The notes: a model not told the origin generated them from the letters alone. Numbered from the stretch's first letter, positions 34,401 through 43,935 are shown. The stretch: DNA of 64,000 nucleotides from Acidimicrobiales bacterium (GCA_014237715.1 JAAZZG010000004.1:140754-204753); one strand, 5' to 3'. Numbers and translations: made by a program.

Positions 34401-35869
34401 CCCGACCCCTGGTTCTGGGCCTCGGTGGGTCGTCGCTGGTTCAGCACGACCTCGTTGTCATCGGTGGTGGCCCGGCGGGCTACGCGGCGGCCCTGTACGG
34501 CGCAGCTGCCGGCCTCGACGTCGGCCTGGTCGAGGAACACCTGCTGGGTGGCACCTGCCTTCACGTCGGGTGCATTCCGGCCAAGGAACTGCTGGAGACG
34601 GCCTCCGTGCTGCGAACCGTCCGCGACGCGGCCACCTTCGGGGTGGGCATCCCCGGGGCCGGTGAACACGAACCGGTTGTCGACCTGACGGTGAGCCAGG
34701 TCCGTAAGCAGAAGGTCATTGATGGGTTGGCCAAGGGAGTGGCGTCGCTCCTGAAAGGCCGGGACGTCACCGTCTATGACGGGACCGGTCGATTGAGTGC
34801 CGCCCACGTCGTGTCCATCGACCACGGTGAGGGAGACCCCACCCTGGTGGTGGCTGAGCACATCGTGCTGGCCACCGGGTCGTCGCCCCGCACCATCCCC
34901 GGCTTCGAGATCGACGGCACCCTCGTGGTGACCAGTGACGAGCTGCTGTCCATCGACCGGGTGCCCGCCCGGGTGGCCGTTATCGGCGGCGGGGCCATCG
35001 GCTGCGAGTTTGCTTCGATGCTCTCGGACTACGGGTCGGACGTCACGTTGCTGGAGGCTGCCCCAGAGATCCTGGTGGGATGCGATGCCGACGTGGCCAC
35101 GGCCATCCGGCGGTCCTTCCGTCGGCGCAAGATCGACGTCCACGTCGGGACAGCGGTGCACGGCCACCGGCCGACTGACAACGGAGCCACCGTCGTGAGC
35201 CACGGGCCGATCGACTCCGACGATGAGTCGGTCGATTTGGAGGTGGACTTGGTTGTGGTCTCGGTGGGTCGTCGGCCACGCGGAGACTCCGCTGGCCTGG
35301 TCGGCACCAGGGTCGTCGTCGACGAGCGCGGTTTCGTGGAGGTGGACGATCGACTTCGCACCGGGGAGCCCGGCGTCTATGCGGTGGGTGACGTGGTGGC
35401 CACGCCGCAGCTGGCCCATGTGGGCTTCGCTGAGGGCATGTTCGTGGTGGGCGACCTGCTGGGCGAATCGCCGAAGCCCATCGACCCGTCTACCGTGCCG
35501 TGGTGCATCTACACCCACCCGGAGGTGGCATTCGCTGGGCTGACCGAAGCCGGGGCGATCGCCGCCGGCCACGACGTGGTGGTGAGCAGCCACCGGTACG
35601 TCTCCAACGGCCGGGCCTTGATCGTGGGTGAGACCGAGGGTCTGGTGAAGGTGGTGGCCGAGAAGGACGCCGACGGCCGGGCGGGACGGATCCTGGGCGT
35701 CCACATGGTCGGACCATGGGTCACCGAGCAACTCGGACAGGGCTATCTGGCCGTCAACTGGGAGGCCACGGTCGACGAGGTGGCGACCTTCATCCAACCC
35801 CACCCGACCCTCAGCGAACTCTTCGGCGAGACGGTGCTGTCGCTGACCGGCCGCGCCCTTCACGGCTGA
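34397..35869 (+). CDS. lpd: Dihydrolipoyl dehydrogenase (E3)
   Basis: A 490-residue pyridine nucleotide-disulfide oxidoreductase. The FAD motif is VIGGGPAGYAAALYGA, the redox disulfide GGTCLHVGCIPAK, the NAD motif VIGGGAIGCEFASML, the FAD-closing VYAVGDVVA, and the C-terminal His-Glu dyad in IQPHPTLSE. It reoxidises dihydrolipoyl groups of 2-oxoacid dehydrogenases, producing NADH. The first 18 residues precede the FAD motif more than usual, but the GTG overlap with the small peptide supports this start. The E2 gene follows 17 nt later and the lipoate-making fusion after that. Confidence 0.95.
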   Translation: MTRPLVLGLGGSSLVQHDLVVIGGGPAGYAAALYGAAAGLDVGLVEEHLLGGTCLHVGCIPAKELLETASVLRTVRDAATFGVGIPGAGEHEPVVDLTVSQVRKQKVIDGLAKGVASLLKGRDVTVYDGTGRLSAAHVVSIDHGEGDPTLVVAEHIVLATGSSPRTIPGFEIDGTLVVTSDELLSIDRVPARVAVIGGGAIGCEFASMLSDYGSDVTLLEAAPEILVGCDADVATAIRRSFRRRKIDVHVGTAVHGHRPTDNGATVVSHGPIDSDDESVDLEVDLVVVSVGRRPRGDSAGLVGTRVVVDERGFVEVDDRLRTGEPGVYAVGDVVATPQLAHVGFAEGMFVVGDLLGESPKPIDPSTVPWCIYTHPEVAFAGLTEAGAIAAGHDVVVSSHRYVSNGRALIVGETEGLVKVVAEKDADGRAGRILGVHMVGPWVTEQLGQGYLAVNWEATVDEVATFIQPHPTLSELFGETVLSLTGRALHG

Positions 35870-35886
35870 TCAGCGGATCGATCGAC

Positions 35887-37197
35887 ATGGCCGACGTCTT
35901 CCTTCCGCAACTCGGTGAGACGATCACCGAGGGGACCATTACCCGCTGGTTCGTGGGCGTCGGTGACTCGGTGGCCGTCGACCAGCCTCTGTACGAGGTT
36001 TCCACCGACAAGGTCGACTCGGAGGTGCCGTCCCCGCTGGCTGGTGTGTTGGCCGAAATCGTGGCCGGTGAGGGAGCGCTTGTCGCCGTCGGAGCGCTCC
36101 TCTGCCGTGTCGATCCCGCGGGCTCCACCGCTGCTGCACCCGGGACGGTTTCGGACGTTGCCACCGGCCCGGCCGCTGCGTCTTCCCCAATGACATCGAC
36201 CGAACCGGTGTCGTCGTCGGGATCATCGGCAGCCGACATCGGTGGTGGACTGGGCGGGGGTGTCGCATCGCCTGGGTCGACTGGGGTGGGGGCATCGGGG
36301 TCAGCCGGGAGCCGGGGGTCTGGAGGCAGTCGTGGGAGCGGACTGCTATTGAGTCCGGTGGTGCGGAGGTTGTTGTCCGAGCATGGGGTGGATCCGGTCC
36401 GGGTGACGGGGACGGGGGTGGCCGGGCGCATCACCCGGGCTGACGTGGAGAGGTTCCTTCGGGACAACCCCGGCCGGGCCGAGCCGTTCGACGGGATCCG
36501 TCGGGCCACGGCGCGCCACATGGTGGCGTCCAAGGCCACGTCGCCCCATGTGCTCACCGCCATGGAGGTCGACTACACGCCGGTCGACGTCGTCCGGCTG
36601 GCCGAAAAGGACGCGTGGCGTGCTGCCGAGGGCACCAGCCTCACCTACCTGCCGTTCATCGTGTCGGCCCTGTGTGGAGCCCTGGCCGAATTTCCGCGGC
36701 TCAACGCCTCGGTGGGGGACGACGAACTCATCGTGCACGGCACCGTCAACCTCGCGGTGGCCGTCGATCTGGACTTCGAGGGGTTGGTGGCACCGGTGGT
36801 ACGGGGTGTGGACGAGCGCTCCATCCAGGACGTGGCACGTTCGATCGTCGACGTGGCCACCCGGGCCCGTAGCCGGTCGTTGGTCCCTGACGACCTGGCC
36901 GGCGGGACGTTCACGGTGACCAACCCCGGGCAGTACGGCACGCTGTTCCAGTTCCCGATCATCAACCAGCCTCAGGTGGCCATCCTCTCGACGGACGGCA
37001 TCGCCCGACGTCCCGCGGTGGTCGTCGACGATGACGGGCACGAGTCGATCGAAGCCCGATCGATGGGTGTGCTGGCCCTTGCCTGGGACCACCGGGCATT
37101 TGACGGGGCCTACGCGGCGGCCTTCCTCCGGTCAATGAAGCAGACCCTGGAGGGAGCCGACTGGGCCGCTCGATGGGCGGTCGGCGCCGACCGGTGA
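35887..37197 (+). CDS. 2-oxoacid dehydrogenase E2 component (acyltransferase)
   Basis: A 436-residue E2 with one N-terminal lipoyl domain (lipoyl Lys in STDKVDSEVPSP, near residue 43), a Ser/Gly/Ala-rich flexible linker (about 80-145), a peripheral-subunit-binding domain (SPVVRRLLSEHGVDPVRVTGTGVAGRI) and the catalytic core ending in WDHRAFDGAYAAAFL with the catalytic His and Asp. Actinobacterial succinyl- or pyruvate-specific E2s often carry more lipoyl domains. Whether it serves pyruvate, 2-oxoglutarate or branched-chain 2-oxoacids cannot be decided, and no E1 gene is nearby. Its stop overlaps the start of lipB-lipA. Confidence 0.92.
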   Translation: MADVFLPQLGETITEGTITRWFVGVGDSVAVDQPLYEVSTDKVDSEVPSPLAGVLAEIVAGEGALVAVGALLCRVDPAGSTAAAPGTVSDVATGPAAASSPMTSTEPVSSSGSSAADIGGGLGGGVASPGSTGVGASGSAGSRGSGGSRGSGLLLSPVVRRLLSEHGVDPVRVTGTGVAGRITRADVERFLRDNPGRAEPFDGIRRATARHMVASKATSPHVLTAMEVDYTPVDVVRLAEKDAWRAAEGTSLTYLPFIVSALCGALAEFPRLNASVGDDELIVHGTVNLAVAVDLDFEGLVAPVVRGVDERSIQDVARSIVDVATRARSRSLVPDDLAGGTFTVTNPGQYGTLFQFPIINQPQVAILSTDGIARRPAVVVDDDGHESIEARSMGVLALAWDHRAFDGAYAAAFLRSMKQTLEGADWAARWAVGADR

Positions 37198-38891
37198 CCA
37201 CCACCAGGCCGTTTCGCGTCCGCTGGCTGGGACGGGTCCGCTACCGCGATGCGCTGGCCCTTCAACAGCGGATCCATGCCGAGGAACCGACTGCACCCCA
37301 GGACCACCTGCTCCTGCTGGAACACCACGCCGTCTACACGCTCGGCCTGCGGGCCACCCTCGACCACCTTCTGGCTCCGGCGAACGAGATCGACGCCGAG
37401 GTGGTGCAGGCCGACCGGGGCGGCGACATCACCTACCACGGACCCGGCCAACTGGTCGGCTACCCGATGCTCCACCTGGCAGGCAAGCGGGGAGGTGGGA
37501 TGGCCGACACAGCGGCGTACGTGGCGTCCGTGGAGGAGGTGGTCATAGCGGTGTGTCGTGATCTGGGCCTGACCGACGTCGGTCGCCTCGACCGCTACCC
37601 GGGGGTGTGGGTGGAGCCTGCCGGACCCCGGCCCCGCAAGGTGGCGGCCATTGGGGTGAAGCTCACCCGGAGTCGGACCATGCACGGCTTCGCCCTGAAC
37701 GTGGCGCCCGACTTGACCCACTTCGATCGGATGGTGCCGTGTGGAATCACCGAGTTTGGGGTCACCTCCCTGGCTGCCGAGGGGATCGACGTGACCATGG
37801 CCGAGGTAGTGGACCGGGTGGCAGCCCGGGCGATCGAGCAGTGGGCGGCGGGCCCGGTCGATCGAGCCGACGTGGCGTGGCGCCGGTTCGCCGGGAAACC
37901 CGTAGATGGGGAGGCCGTCAACGGTGAACGAGACGGGGATCTCAGCCTGTTCAGTCGAGGGGCGGGGCCCGGTGAGGTTCCAGCCCCGGACGACGGACGG
38001 GTGGGCCGCAAGCCGTCGTGGATGCGGGTGCCGTTGGATGTCGGCCCCGGCTACCGACGTCTGAAGTCGTTGATGCGCGACCAGGGACTGACCACGGTAT
38101 GCGAGGAGGCGGGCTGTCCGAATATCTCCGAGTGCTGGAACGACGGCACGGCCACCTTCATGATCAACGGTGAACGTTGCACTCGGGCCTGCGGCTTCTG
38201 CCTCGTCGACACCCGAAGGCCCGACGCGCTCGATCCCGACGAGCCGCGTCGGGTGGCCGAGGCGGTCGTCGAGATGGGGCTGGCCCACGCGGTGGTCACC
38301 GCGGTGGCCCGTGACGACCTGGCTGACCACGGGGCCGGCGCCTTCGTGGCCACCATCGAGGCCATCCGCGGAGCCAGCCCGTCGACGGCCGTAGAGGTCT
38401 TGATCCCCGACTGTCGGGGTGACGTAGAGGCGCTCTCGAAAATCTTCGACGCCCGGCCCGACGTGTTGAACCACAACGTGGAGACCGTGGCTCGCTTGCA
38501 GAGGAGGGTCCGTCCGTCAGCGTCGTACGCCCGGAGTCTCTCGGTTCTGGCCCGGGCCGGAGCCTCCGGTCTGACCACCAAGTCGTCGATCATGGTGGGG
38601 ATCGGCGAGACCGACGAGGAGGTCGACGGGTGCCTGGCCGACCTAGCCGCCGTGGGATGCGACATCGTGACCATCGGGCAGTACCTGCGGCCGACCACCA
38701 CCCACCTGCCCATCGACCGGTGGGTCGAGCCTGACGTATTCGACCGCTGGAGCGACGTGGGGACGGCGCTGGGCATCGGTCACGTGGAGGCCGGCCCGCT
38801 CACCCGGTCCAGCTACCACGCACGGCAGGCGGCCCATGCGACACGGGCGGCGGGCGGACCGGTTCCCGTGGCCCTGTCAGTCGGACGCTGA
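37194..38891 (+). CDS. LipB-LipA fusion: octanoyltransferase and lipoyl synthase
   Basis: One uninterrupted 565-residue frame. Residues 1-220 are LipB: RGGDITYHGPGQLVGYP, Lys149 in RKVAAIGVKL and the acyl-thioester Cys183 in VPCGITEFGVTSL. About 222-275 is a linker. Residues 275-555 are LipA: auxiliary-cluster Cys303, 308 and 314 (CEEAGCPNISEC), radical-SAM Cys329, 333 and 336 (CTRACGFC) and the RSSY motif at 538-541 whose Ser ligates the auxiliary cluster. LipB moves octanoate from ACP to the E2 or GcvH domain, and LipA inserts two sulfurs. Fused, both steps sit in one chain. The GTG overlaps the E2 stop, coupling it to its own substrate protein. Confidence 0.93.
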   Translation: MTTTRPFRVRWLGRVRYRDALALQQRIHAEEPTAPQDHLLLLEHHAVYTLGLRATLDHLLAPANEIDAEVVQADRGGDITYHGPGQLVGYPMLHLAGKRGGGMADTAAYVASVEEVVIAVCRDLGLTDVGRLDRYPGVWVEPAGPRPRKVAAIGVKLTRSRTMHGFALNVAPDLTHFDRMVPCGITEFGVTSLAAEGIDVTMAEVVDRVAARAIEQWAAGPVDRADVAWRRFAGKPVDGEAVNGERDGDLSLFSRGAGPGEVPAPDDGRVGRKPSWMRVPLDVGPGYRRLKSLMRDQGLTTVCEEAGCPNISECWNDGTATFMINGERCTRACGFCLVDTRRPDALDPDEPRRVAEAVVEMGLAHAVVTAVARDDLADHGAGAFVATIEAIRGASPSTAVEVLIPDCRGDVEALSKIFDARPDVLNHNVETVARLQRRVRPSASYARSLSVLARAGASGLTTKSSIMVGIGETDEEVDGCLADLAAVGCDIVTIGQYLRPTTTHLPIDRWVEPDVFDRWSDVGTALGIGHVEAGPLTRSSYHARQAAHATRAAGGPVPVALSVGR

Positions 38892-38938
38892 TCTCTTGGT
38901 GAACGGGGCCGACGGGCGCTGCCCCCGATCTCGCCCCA

Positions 38939-38944
38939 TAACCT
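38939..38944 (+). promoter_or_regulatory. -10-like TAACCT for M24 peptidase gene
   Basis: TAACCT ends 6 nt before the GTG at 38951, in the 59-nt gap after the LipB-LipA gene. Confidence 0.4.
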
Positions 38945-38950
38945 GACCGA

Positions 38951-40057
38951 GTGTTCCAGCAGCGCCTCGCCCAGGTCCGGGCCTCCATGGTTGACCGGGG
39001 AGTCGACGTCCTCCTCCTGTCCGTGGGTGCCGACCTTCCGTACTTCTGTGGGTACGAGGCCATGCCCCTGGAGCGCCTCACCATGCTGGTGGTGCCCCGT
39101 GACGGCGACGCCACCCTCGTCGTACCCCACCTCGAGGCACCCCGGGTCGTGGAACGGCCCGAAGTGTTCGACATGGTCACATGGCGTGACGGAGAGGACC
39201 CGATCGCCTTAGTGGCCGACCATCTGGTCGGCGTCGGCACGGCCGCGGTGGGCGACCAGATGTGGGCCGGCTTCGCCGTGGACCTGCTGACCGCCTGTCC
39301 CGACCTCCAACTAGGTAGGGCATCGGAGGTAACGGCGCCCATACGGATGGTCAAGGACGCCGCTGAGATCGATGCCCTGCGCAACGCAGCGGCTGCCGTC
39401 GACCGGATCCTGGCCGACGTCCAGGCCGGCAAGATGCCCCTCGTGGGGCGGACCGAAGCCGACGTGGCCGCCCAGATCGCCCGCCAAATCATTGACGAGG
39501 GCCACCAGCGGGTGAATTTCACCATCGTGGCGACGGGCCCGAACGCGGCCAGCCCGCACCACGAGGCGGGTGACCGTGTCATCCGCGTTGGTGAATCGGT
39601 CCTGTTCGACATCGGTGGGACGATGGCCGGGCCCGACGGGGTGGGCTACTGCTCCGACATCACCCGCTGCGTCCACGTTGGACCGCCGGCCAGCGGGTTC
39701 GCTGAGTTGTACGAGGTACTGCATTCCTCCCATGCAGCGGGCGTGGCCGCAGCCACGGTGGGCACGCCGTGCGCCGAGGTCGACGCTGCTGCCCGGAAGG
39801 TCATCGACGACGCCGGGTACGGCGAGTTCTTCGTGCACCGCACCGGCCACGGCATCGGGGTCGAGGCCCACGAGCACCCCAACATGGTGGCGGGCAACGA
39901 CCTGCCCCTGGCTCCCGGCCACGCCTTTTCGGTCGAGCCGGGGATCTACGTGCCCGGCGTGTGGGGCGCCCGCCTTGAGGACATCGTGGTGGCCACCGAA
40001 GACGGCCCGGACCCGCTAAACCGGATCGACCACGGGCTGGCCGTGGTCGACGGTTGA
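38951..40057 (+). CDS. M24 family metallopeptidase (Xaa-Pro aminopeptidase-like)
   Basis: A 368-residue cytosolic pita-bread peptidase with an N-terminal creatinase-type domain (to about residue 125). The five metal ligands are visible: Asp in LFDIGGT, Asp in CSDITRC, His in HRTGHGIG, Glu in SVEPGIY and Glu in RLEDIVV, with the catalytic His in SPHHEAGD. It releases N-terminal residues before proline or cleaves dipeptides such as X-Pro. The gene begins with GTG 6 nt after a TAACCT box and precedes an unknown membrane protein gene. Confidence 0.88.
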   Translation: MFQQRLAQVRASMVDRGVDVLLLSVGADLPYFCGYEAMPLERLTMLVVPRDGDATLVVPHLEAPRVVERPEVFDMVTWRDGEDPIALVADHLVGVGTAAVGDQMWAGFAVDLLTACPDLQLGRASEVTAPIRMVKDAAEIDALRNAAAAVDRILADVQAGKMPLVGRTEADVAAQIARQIIDEGHQRVNFTIVATGPNAASPHHEAGDRVIRVGESVLFDIGGTMAGPDGVGYCSDITRCVHVGPPASGFAELYEVLHSSHAAGVAAATVGTPCAEVDAAARKVIDDAGYGEFFVHRTGHGIGVEAHEHPNMVAGNDLPLAPGHAFSVEPGIYVPGVWGARLEDIVVATEDGPDPLNRIDHGLAVVDG

Positions 40058-40079
40058 CGGTAACCAGCACGGCCGACCG

Positions 40080-40928
40080 GTGATCGACCTCGACGCGGCG
40101 AGCGTGCTGCTGCAGTGGGCCACCGGCGGACTGTTCTTCCTGTGGGTGACCGGGCGACGCCGCGAGGTGGGCATCGGCTACGGCTGGACGATGCGCATCA
40201 CCTTCGGGTTGATGGCCGCCGGATCGGTGGCCGTGGGGCTACTGCTCGATCCGCACCCGGTGCGGGAGGTGGCGGGCACCGGCGTGGTGCTGGCCACCAC
40301 GGTGGCCATGGTCATCTCGGTGGTGCGTCGACATGCCGGAGTGTCCGGCCAGCGCGGCCTCGAGGAGCGCCGGACAGCCCGGGTGGCCGAGATGACCGGG
40401 ATCGACCGGGATGCCCGAGCGTTCGACGACGGCCCCGAGTTTCCACCGCACCTCGATCTTGTGGCGCCGTTGGTCGGGTTGGTCGGCCTGGTGGCGGCCG
40501 GCCTGGCTGCTGGTGATCCGGCCGCCCTGTCGGTGGCCCGGATGCTGGTGGGGGCCGTGTTCCTCGGCGCGGTAAGCGACGCCATGCTCCTCGGCCACTG
40601 GTACCTGGTACAGCCCGGCCTGGCCCGCGGACCGTTGATCGAACTGGTCTGGTGGACGGGTCTGGCATGGCCATTCGAGCTGGCCGTCCTGTTGTGGCCG
40701 ACCGGCATGGTTTCGGTGTTGAACGGCACTATCGCCGACGGATACAACGGCCTCCTGGGATGGTTCTGGGTGGCGTCGACGGTGGGAACGTTGGCCCTCG
40801 TGGTGGCCACCCGGGCCGCCCTGCGGGAGCGCCAGTACTCGGCGGTCATGGCGGCCACCGGGCTGTTGTACCTGGCCATCCTCACCGCCTTTGGCATGGA
40901 CCTGGTGGCTCGGGCTGTCCTCTCCTGA
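40080..40928 (+). CDS. Multi-pass membrane protein of unknown function
   Basis: A 282-residue protein with about seven hydrophobic helices. A hydrophilic segment (residues 85-125, RRHAGVSGQRGLEERRTARV...) separates the first three from the rest. A His-rich spot lies in AMLLGHWYL and a Trp-rich one in LVWWTGLAWPFELAVLLW. No transporter or enzyme signature is recognised. It starts 22 nt after the peptidase and ends 52 nt before the cobalamin adenosyltransferase. Confidence 0.7.
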   Translation: MIDLDAASVLLQWATGGLFFLWVTGRRREVGIGYGWTMRITFGLMAAGSVAVGLLLDPHPVREVAGTGVVLATTVAMVISVVRRHAGVSGQRGLEERRTARVAEMTGIDRDARAFDDGPEFPPHLDLVAPLVGLVGLVAAGLAAGDPAALSVARMLVGAVFLGAVSDAMLLGHWYLVQPGLARGPLIELVWWTGLAWPFELAVLLWPTGMVSVLNGTIADGYNGLLGWFWVASTVGTLALVVATRAALRERQYSAVMAATGLLYLAILTAFGMDLVARAVLS

Positions 40929-40964
40929 GGTGCCGCATTTCTTCTGGGGAAACAGCCCGACCGG

Positions 40965-40970
40965 TAGGGT
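40965..40970 (+). promoter_or_regulatory. -10-like TAGGGT for cobalamin adenosyltransferase
   Basis: TAGGGT ends 10 nt before the ATG at 40981. The spacing is slightly longer than in the other examples, so a few leader nucleotides are expected. Confidence 0.35.
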
Positions 40971-40980
40971 TCGCGACCTG

Positions 40981-41571
40981 ATGACCGAAACACGCGTGTA
41001 CACCCGGCGAGGCGACGACGGTACGACAGGCCTGCTGTACGGCGGGCGGGTGGCCAAGGACTCGCCGGCGCCCATGGCCTACGGCGACGTAGACGAGGCC
41101 CAGGCGGCCATCGGGCTGGCCCGGGCGGCCTCCGGCCCGGAGATGGGCGCCATCCTCGTCGGCCTGGAGCGGGACCTCTGGTTGGTCATGGCCGAACTGG
41201 CCTGCAATCCCGAGAAGATCGTCCAACTGGGCGAGTCGGGGTCGCGACCCACGCCAGACATGGTCACAGCGTTGGAAGACCTCATTGACGACGTGGCGGA
41301 TCGGTTCGAACCGCCGACCGAGTTCGTGGCGCCCGGCGAAGACGAGGTGTCGGCCCGTCTCGACGTGGCCCGCACGGTGTGCCGCCGTGCCGAACGTTCG
41401 GCCTTGTCGGCCAGCGTCGAGGGGTCGTCGGTAGTGCCGTACCTCAACCGCCTCTCCGACCTCCTGTGGACTCTGGCCCGGTGGCAGGAGGCCGACAGCG
41501 CGGAGGGTGGTTCGCTCACTGTCCGCTCCATTGAAGGCCGCTCGATCGAAGGCCTCTCCACGCCCGACTGA
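40981..41571 (+). CDS. Cob(I)alamin adenosyltransferase, PduO/MMAB type
   Basis: A 196-residue PduO-type ATR. The ATP-binding N-terminus is VYTRRGDDGTTGLLYGGRV; the conserved helices include AYGDVDEAQAAIGLAR and the trimer-core motif TVCRRAERSAL, with LNRLSDLLWTLARW at the C-terminus. It transfers adenosyl from ATP to cob(I)alamin, forming coenzyme B12 for mutases such as methylmalonyl-CoA mutase. The extreme C-terminus has a short repeat, RSIEGRSIEGLS. The ATG is supported by the N-terminal alignment; a longer frame to 40891 is not needed. Confidence 0.9.
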   Translation: MTETRVYTRRGDDGTTGLLYGGRVAKDSPAPMAYGDVDEAQAAIGLARAASGPEMGAILVGLERDLWLVMAELACNPEKIVQLGESGSRPTPDMVTALEDLIDDVADRFEPPTEFVAPGEDEVSARLDVARTVCRRAERSALSASVEGSSVVPYLNRLSDLLWTLARWQEADSAEGGSLTVRSIEGRSIEGLSTPD

Positions 41572-41604
41572 CATTCGCCCCGATCCGATTCCCCGAGGAA
41601 GACC

Positions 41605-43089
41605 ATGACCGTCACGTTCACACCCCCCCAGTTCTCCACGGCCCGTCGCGCTCCCGCTCGGGCCGAGGTGGTGGCCCACGGAATAACCATCGAACGGCTG
41701 GCCGATGGAGACCCGCTGCCGTCGGGCCTCGATCGAGCGGATCTAGGCCGTCTCGGTTTCGAGGCCAAGGCCGGGCAGGTCCAGGTCGTGCCGTCCGACG
41801 GCCGTCTGGTGGCTGCCGTGGGCCTCGGTGGCATCGACGAACTGGGCACCGACGGACTCCGACGGGCGGCTGCCGCGCTGGGTCGTGCCGCACGGACTCG
41901 TCGATCATTGGCCACCGACCTGGCGTCGGTGGTGGCCACCACTAACGGACTGACCGAGGCTGATGGTGTTGCCGCGGTGGTCGAGGGTCTGACCTTGGCC
42001 CTTTACCGGTTCGGCTACCGATCGGCCGACGACAAGGGAGCGGCATCGGACCGACTCGCCCGGGTGTCGATCGTGGGAAGCACCGCGGCGGGCGTGAGGA
42101 CGTCGATGGAACGGGCCGAAGCGGTTGTCGGCGGCGTGGTGCTGGCCCGCGACCTGGTCAACGAACCGGGCGGCAGCCTGACGGCGCCGAAGTTCGCCAA
42201 TCGGGTGCGACGCATGGCCCGCGACCGGGGGTTGACCGTCAAGGTGCTGGACGAGGCGGCCATCCGTCGTGCACGCCTCGGTGGCCTGCTCGGCGTGAAC
42301 CGGGGCTCCACCCATCCGCCCCGTTTCGTCGAGCTCACCTACACGCCCAAGGGCCGCCCGAAGGGCACCCTGGCCCTGGTCGGCAAGGGGATCACCTTCG
42401 ACGCCGGCGGGCTGTCCATCAAGTCCGGTCAAGGAATGATGGACATGAAGATGGACATGGGCGGTGCGGCCGCGGTGGTGGGTGCCATGTCGGTCCTGCC
42501 GACCGTGGCCCCCCGGTGCCGGGTCCGGGCCTACCTCCCGATGACCGACAACATGCTGGGCGGGGATGCCACCCGACCGGGCGACGTTCTGACCATCCGA
42601 AACGGCAAAACCATCGAGGTACTCAACACGGACGCCGAGGGCCGTCTCGTGCTGGCCGACGCACTGTCGATGGCCTCAGAAGCGAAGCCCGACGCCATTG
42701 TCGACCTGGCCACGCTCACCGGTGCCTGCATGGTCGCCCTCGGTCCGAGGATCGCCGGGTTGATGGGTCGCGGTGATGGCTTTCTCGAACAGGTCGAGGC
42801 GGCGTCGTCGCGGACCGGCGAACGGGTGTGGCGCCTGCCGCTTCCCGACGACTACCGCCGCATGGTCGACTCCCCGGTCGCCGACATGAAGAACATCGGC
42901 GGGCCATACGGCGGGGCGATCACCGCCGGGCTCATCCTCGACGAGTTCGTGGCCGAGGGCATCGACTGGGCGCATCTGGACATCGCCGGCCCGGCGTTCA
43001 CCGACGCCGACGATGCCGAGGTGGTCCGGGGTGGCACCGGTTTCGGTGTGCGCCTGTTGGTCGACCTAGCCAGATCCTTCACGGCCTGA
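41605..43089 (+). CDS. pepA: Leucyl aminopeptidase (M17)
   Basis: A 494-residue hexameric cytosolic aminopeptidase. The C-terminal catalytic domain carries the two-zinc site: Lys and Asp in GKGITFDAGGLSIK, the DMKMDMGGAAAVVGAM helix, and NTDAEGRLVLADAL with the catalytic Arg. The N-terminal 170 residues are the less conserved macro-like domain. It removes N-terminal residues from peptides and may help in cysteinyl-glycine or mycothiol turnover. A GAGGAAG ribosome site lies 5 nt upstream of the ATG. Confidence 0.95.
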   Translation: MTVTFTPPQFSTARRAPARAEVVAHGITIERLADGDPLPSGLDRADLGRLGFEAKAGQVQVVPSDGRLVAAVGLGGIDELGTDGLRRAAAALGRAARTRRSLATDLASVVATTNGLTEADGVAAVVEGLTLALYRFGYRSADDKGAASDRLARVSIVGSTAAGVRTSMERAEAVVGGVVLARDLVNEPGGSLTAPKFANRVRRMARDRGLTVKVLDEAAIRRARLGGLLGVNRGSTHPPRFVELTYTPKGRPKGTLALVGKGITFDAGGLSIKSGQGMMDMKMDMGGAAAVVGAMSVLPTVAPRCRVRAYLPMTDNMLGGDATRPGDVLTIRNGKTIEVLNTDAEGRLVLADALSMASEAKPDAIVDLATLTGACMVALGPRIAGLMGRGDGFLEQVEAASSRTGERVWRLPLPDDYRRMVDSPVADMKNIGGPYGGAITAGLILDEFVAEGIDWAHLDIAGPAFTDADDAEVVRGGTGFGVRLLVDLARSFTA

Positions 43090-43111
43090 CCTGATCGAAG
43101 AGGATCGGCCG

Positions 43112-43891
43112 ATGACGGATGCATCCGAGGGGCCCGGGAAAGAGACGATCGATGCGGCGTTGCTGGTCGCCGCGGCGGGATCGGTTGCCGTGCTGACCGG
43201 AGCGGGGATCTCGACGGACAGCGGTATTCCGGACTTCCGGGGACCGCAGGGCGTGTGGACCCTGAACCCCGAGGCCGAACGGGCATCGAACATCGACGTG
43301 TACCTGGCCGAGCCTGAGGTCCGGAAGGCCAACTGGCGGGTCATGGCCGGCGGGATGTGGGACGGGGTGGAACCGAACCTCGGGCACCGCGCGCTGGTCG
43401 ACTTTGATCGGCGGGGTGGGCTGCACACGCTGGTGACCCAGAACGTGGACGGCCTCCACCTCATGGCCGGGACCGACCCGGAGCGCATCGTCGAGGTCCA
43501 CGGAACGGTTCGACGGTCGATGTGCCTGGAGTGCGGCGTGCAGGACGACATCGAGGTGGTCCTGAAGCGGGTTCGCTCCGGCGAGGAAGACCCTCGGTGC
43601 CCGAGGGGGTTCTGTGGCGGCCTGTTGAAGCGGGCCACCGTGAGCTTCGGCCAGGCGCTTTTCGAGGGCGACCTGGACCGGTCACTGGCCGCGGCGGCCG
43701 ACGCCGACCTCCTGTTGGCCGTGGGATCGACGCTGGCCGTCGGTCCGGTGAACCTGATGGTTCCGACGGCCGTACAGGCCGGTCGGACGGTGGTCGTGGT
43801 GAACGGTTCGCCGACCGACATGGACGATCTGGCCGATGTGGTGGTCCGGGGGTCGATCAGCGAACTGCTGCCGACCATCCTCGGTTCATGA
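43112..43891 (+). CDS. Sir2 family NAD-dependent protein deacylase
   Basis: A 259-residue sirtuin. Visible are the NAD loop LTGAGISTDSGIPDFRGPQGVW, the TQNVDGLH motif, the catalytic His in VEVHGTV, the zinc cysteines CLEC and CPRGFC, and the Rossmann part VGSTLAVGPVNLMV. It removes acetyl or other acyl groups from lysines using NAD. The second Cys pair has three residues between the cysteines (CPRGFC), slightly longer than the usual CxxC. It follows pepA by 22 nt and probably shares its transcript. Confidence 0.93.
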   Translation: MTDASEGPGKETIDAALLVAAAGSVAVLTGAGISTDSGIPDFRGPQGVWTLNPEAERASNIDVYLAEPEVRKANWRVMAGGMWDGVEPNLGHRALVDFDRRGGLHTLVTQNVDGLHLMAGTDPERIVEVHGTVRRSMCLECGVQDDIEVVLKRVRSGEEDPRCPRGFCGGLLKRATVSFGQALFEGDLDRSLAAAADADLLLAVGSTLAVGPVNLMVPTAVQAGRTVVVVNGSPTDMDDLADVVVRGSISELLPTILGS

Positions 43892-43935
43892 CGCGATCGG
43901 CGAACCGCCCGGTGGTCGAATCCCGACCAGATCGG

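Noticed and set aside
33935..35863. Minus-strand open frame of about 640 codons
   Set aside because: Antisense to the dihydrolipoyl dehydrogenase gene; composition is rich in His, Gly and Arg and has no recognisable domain.
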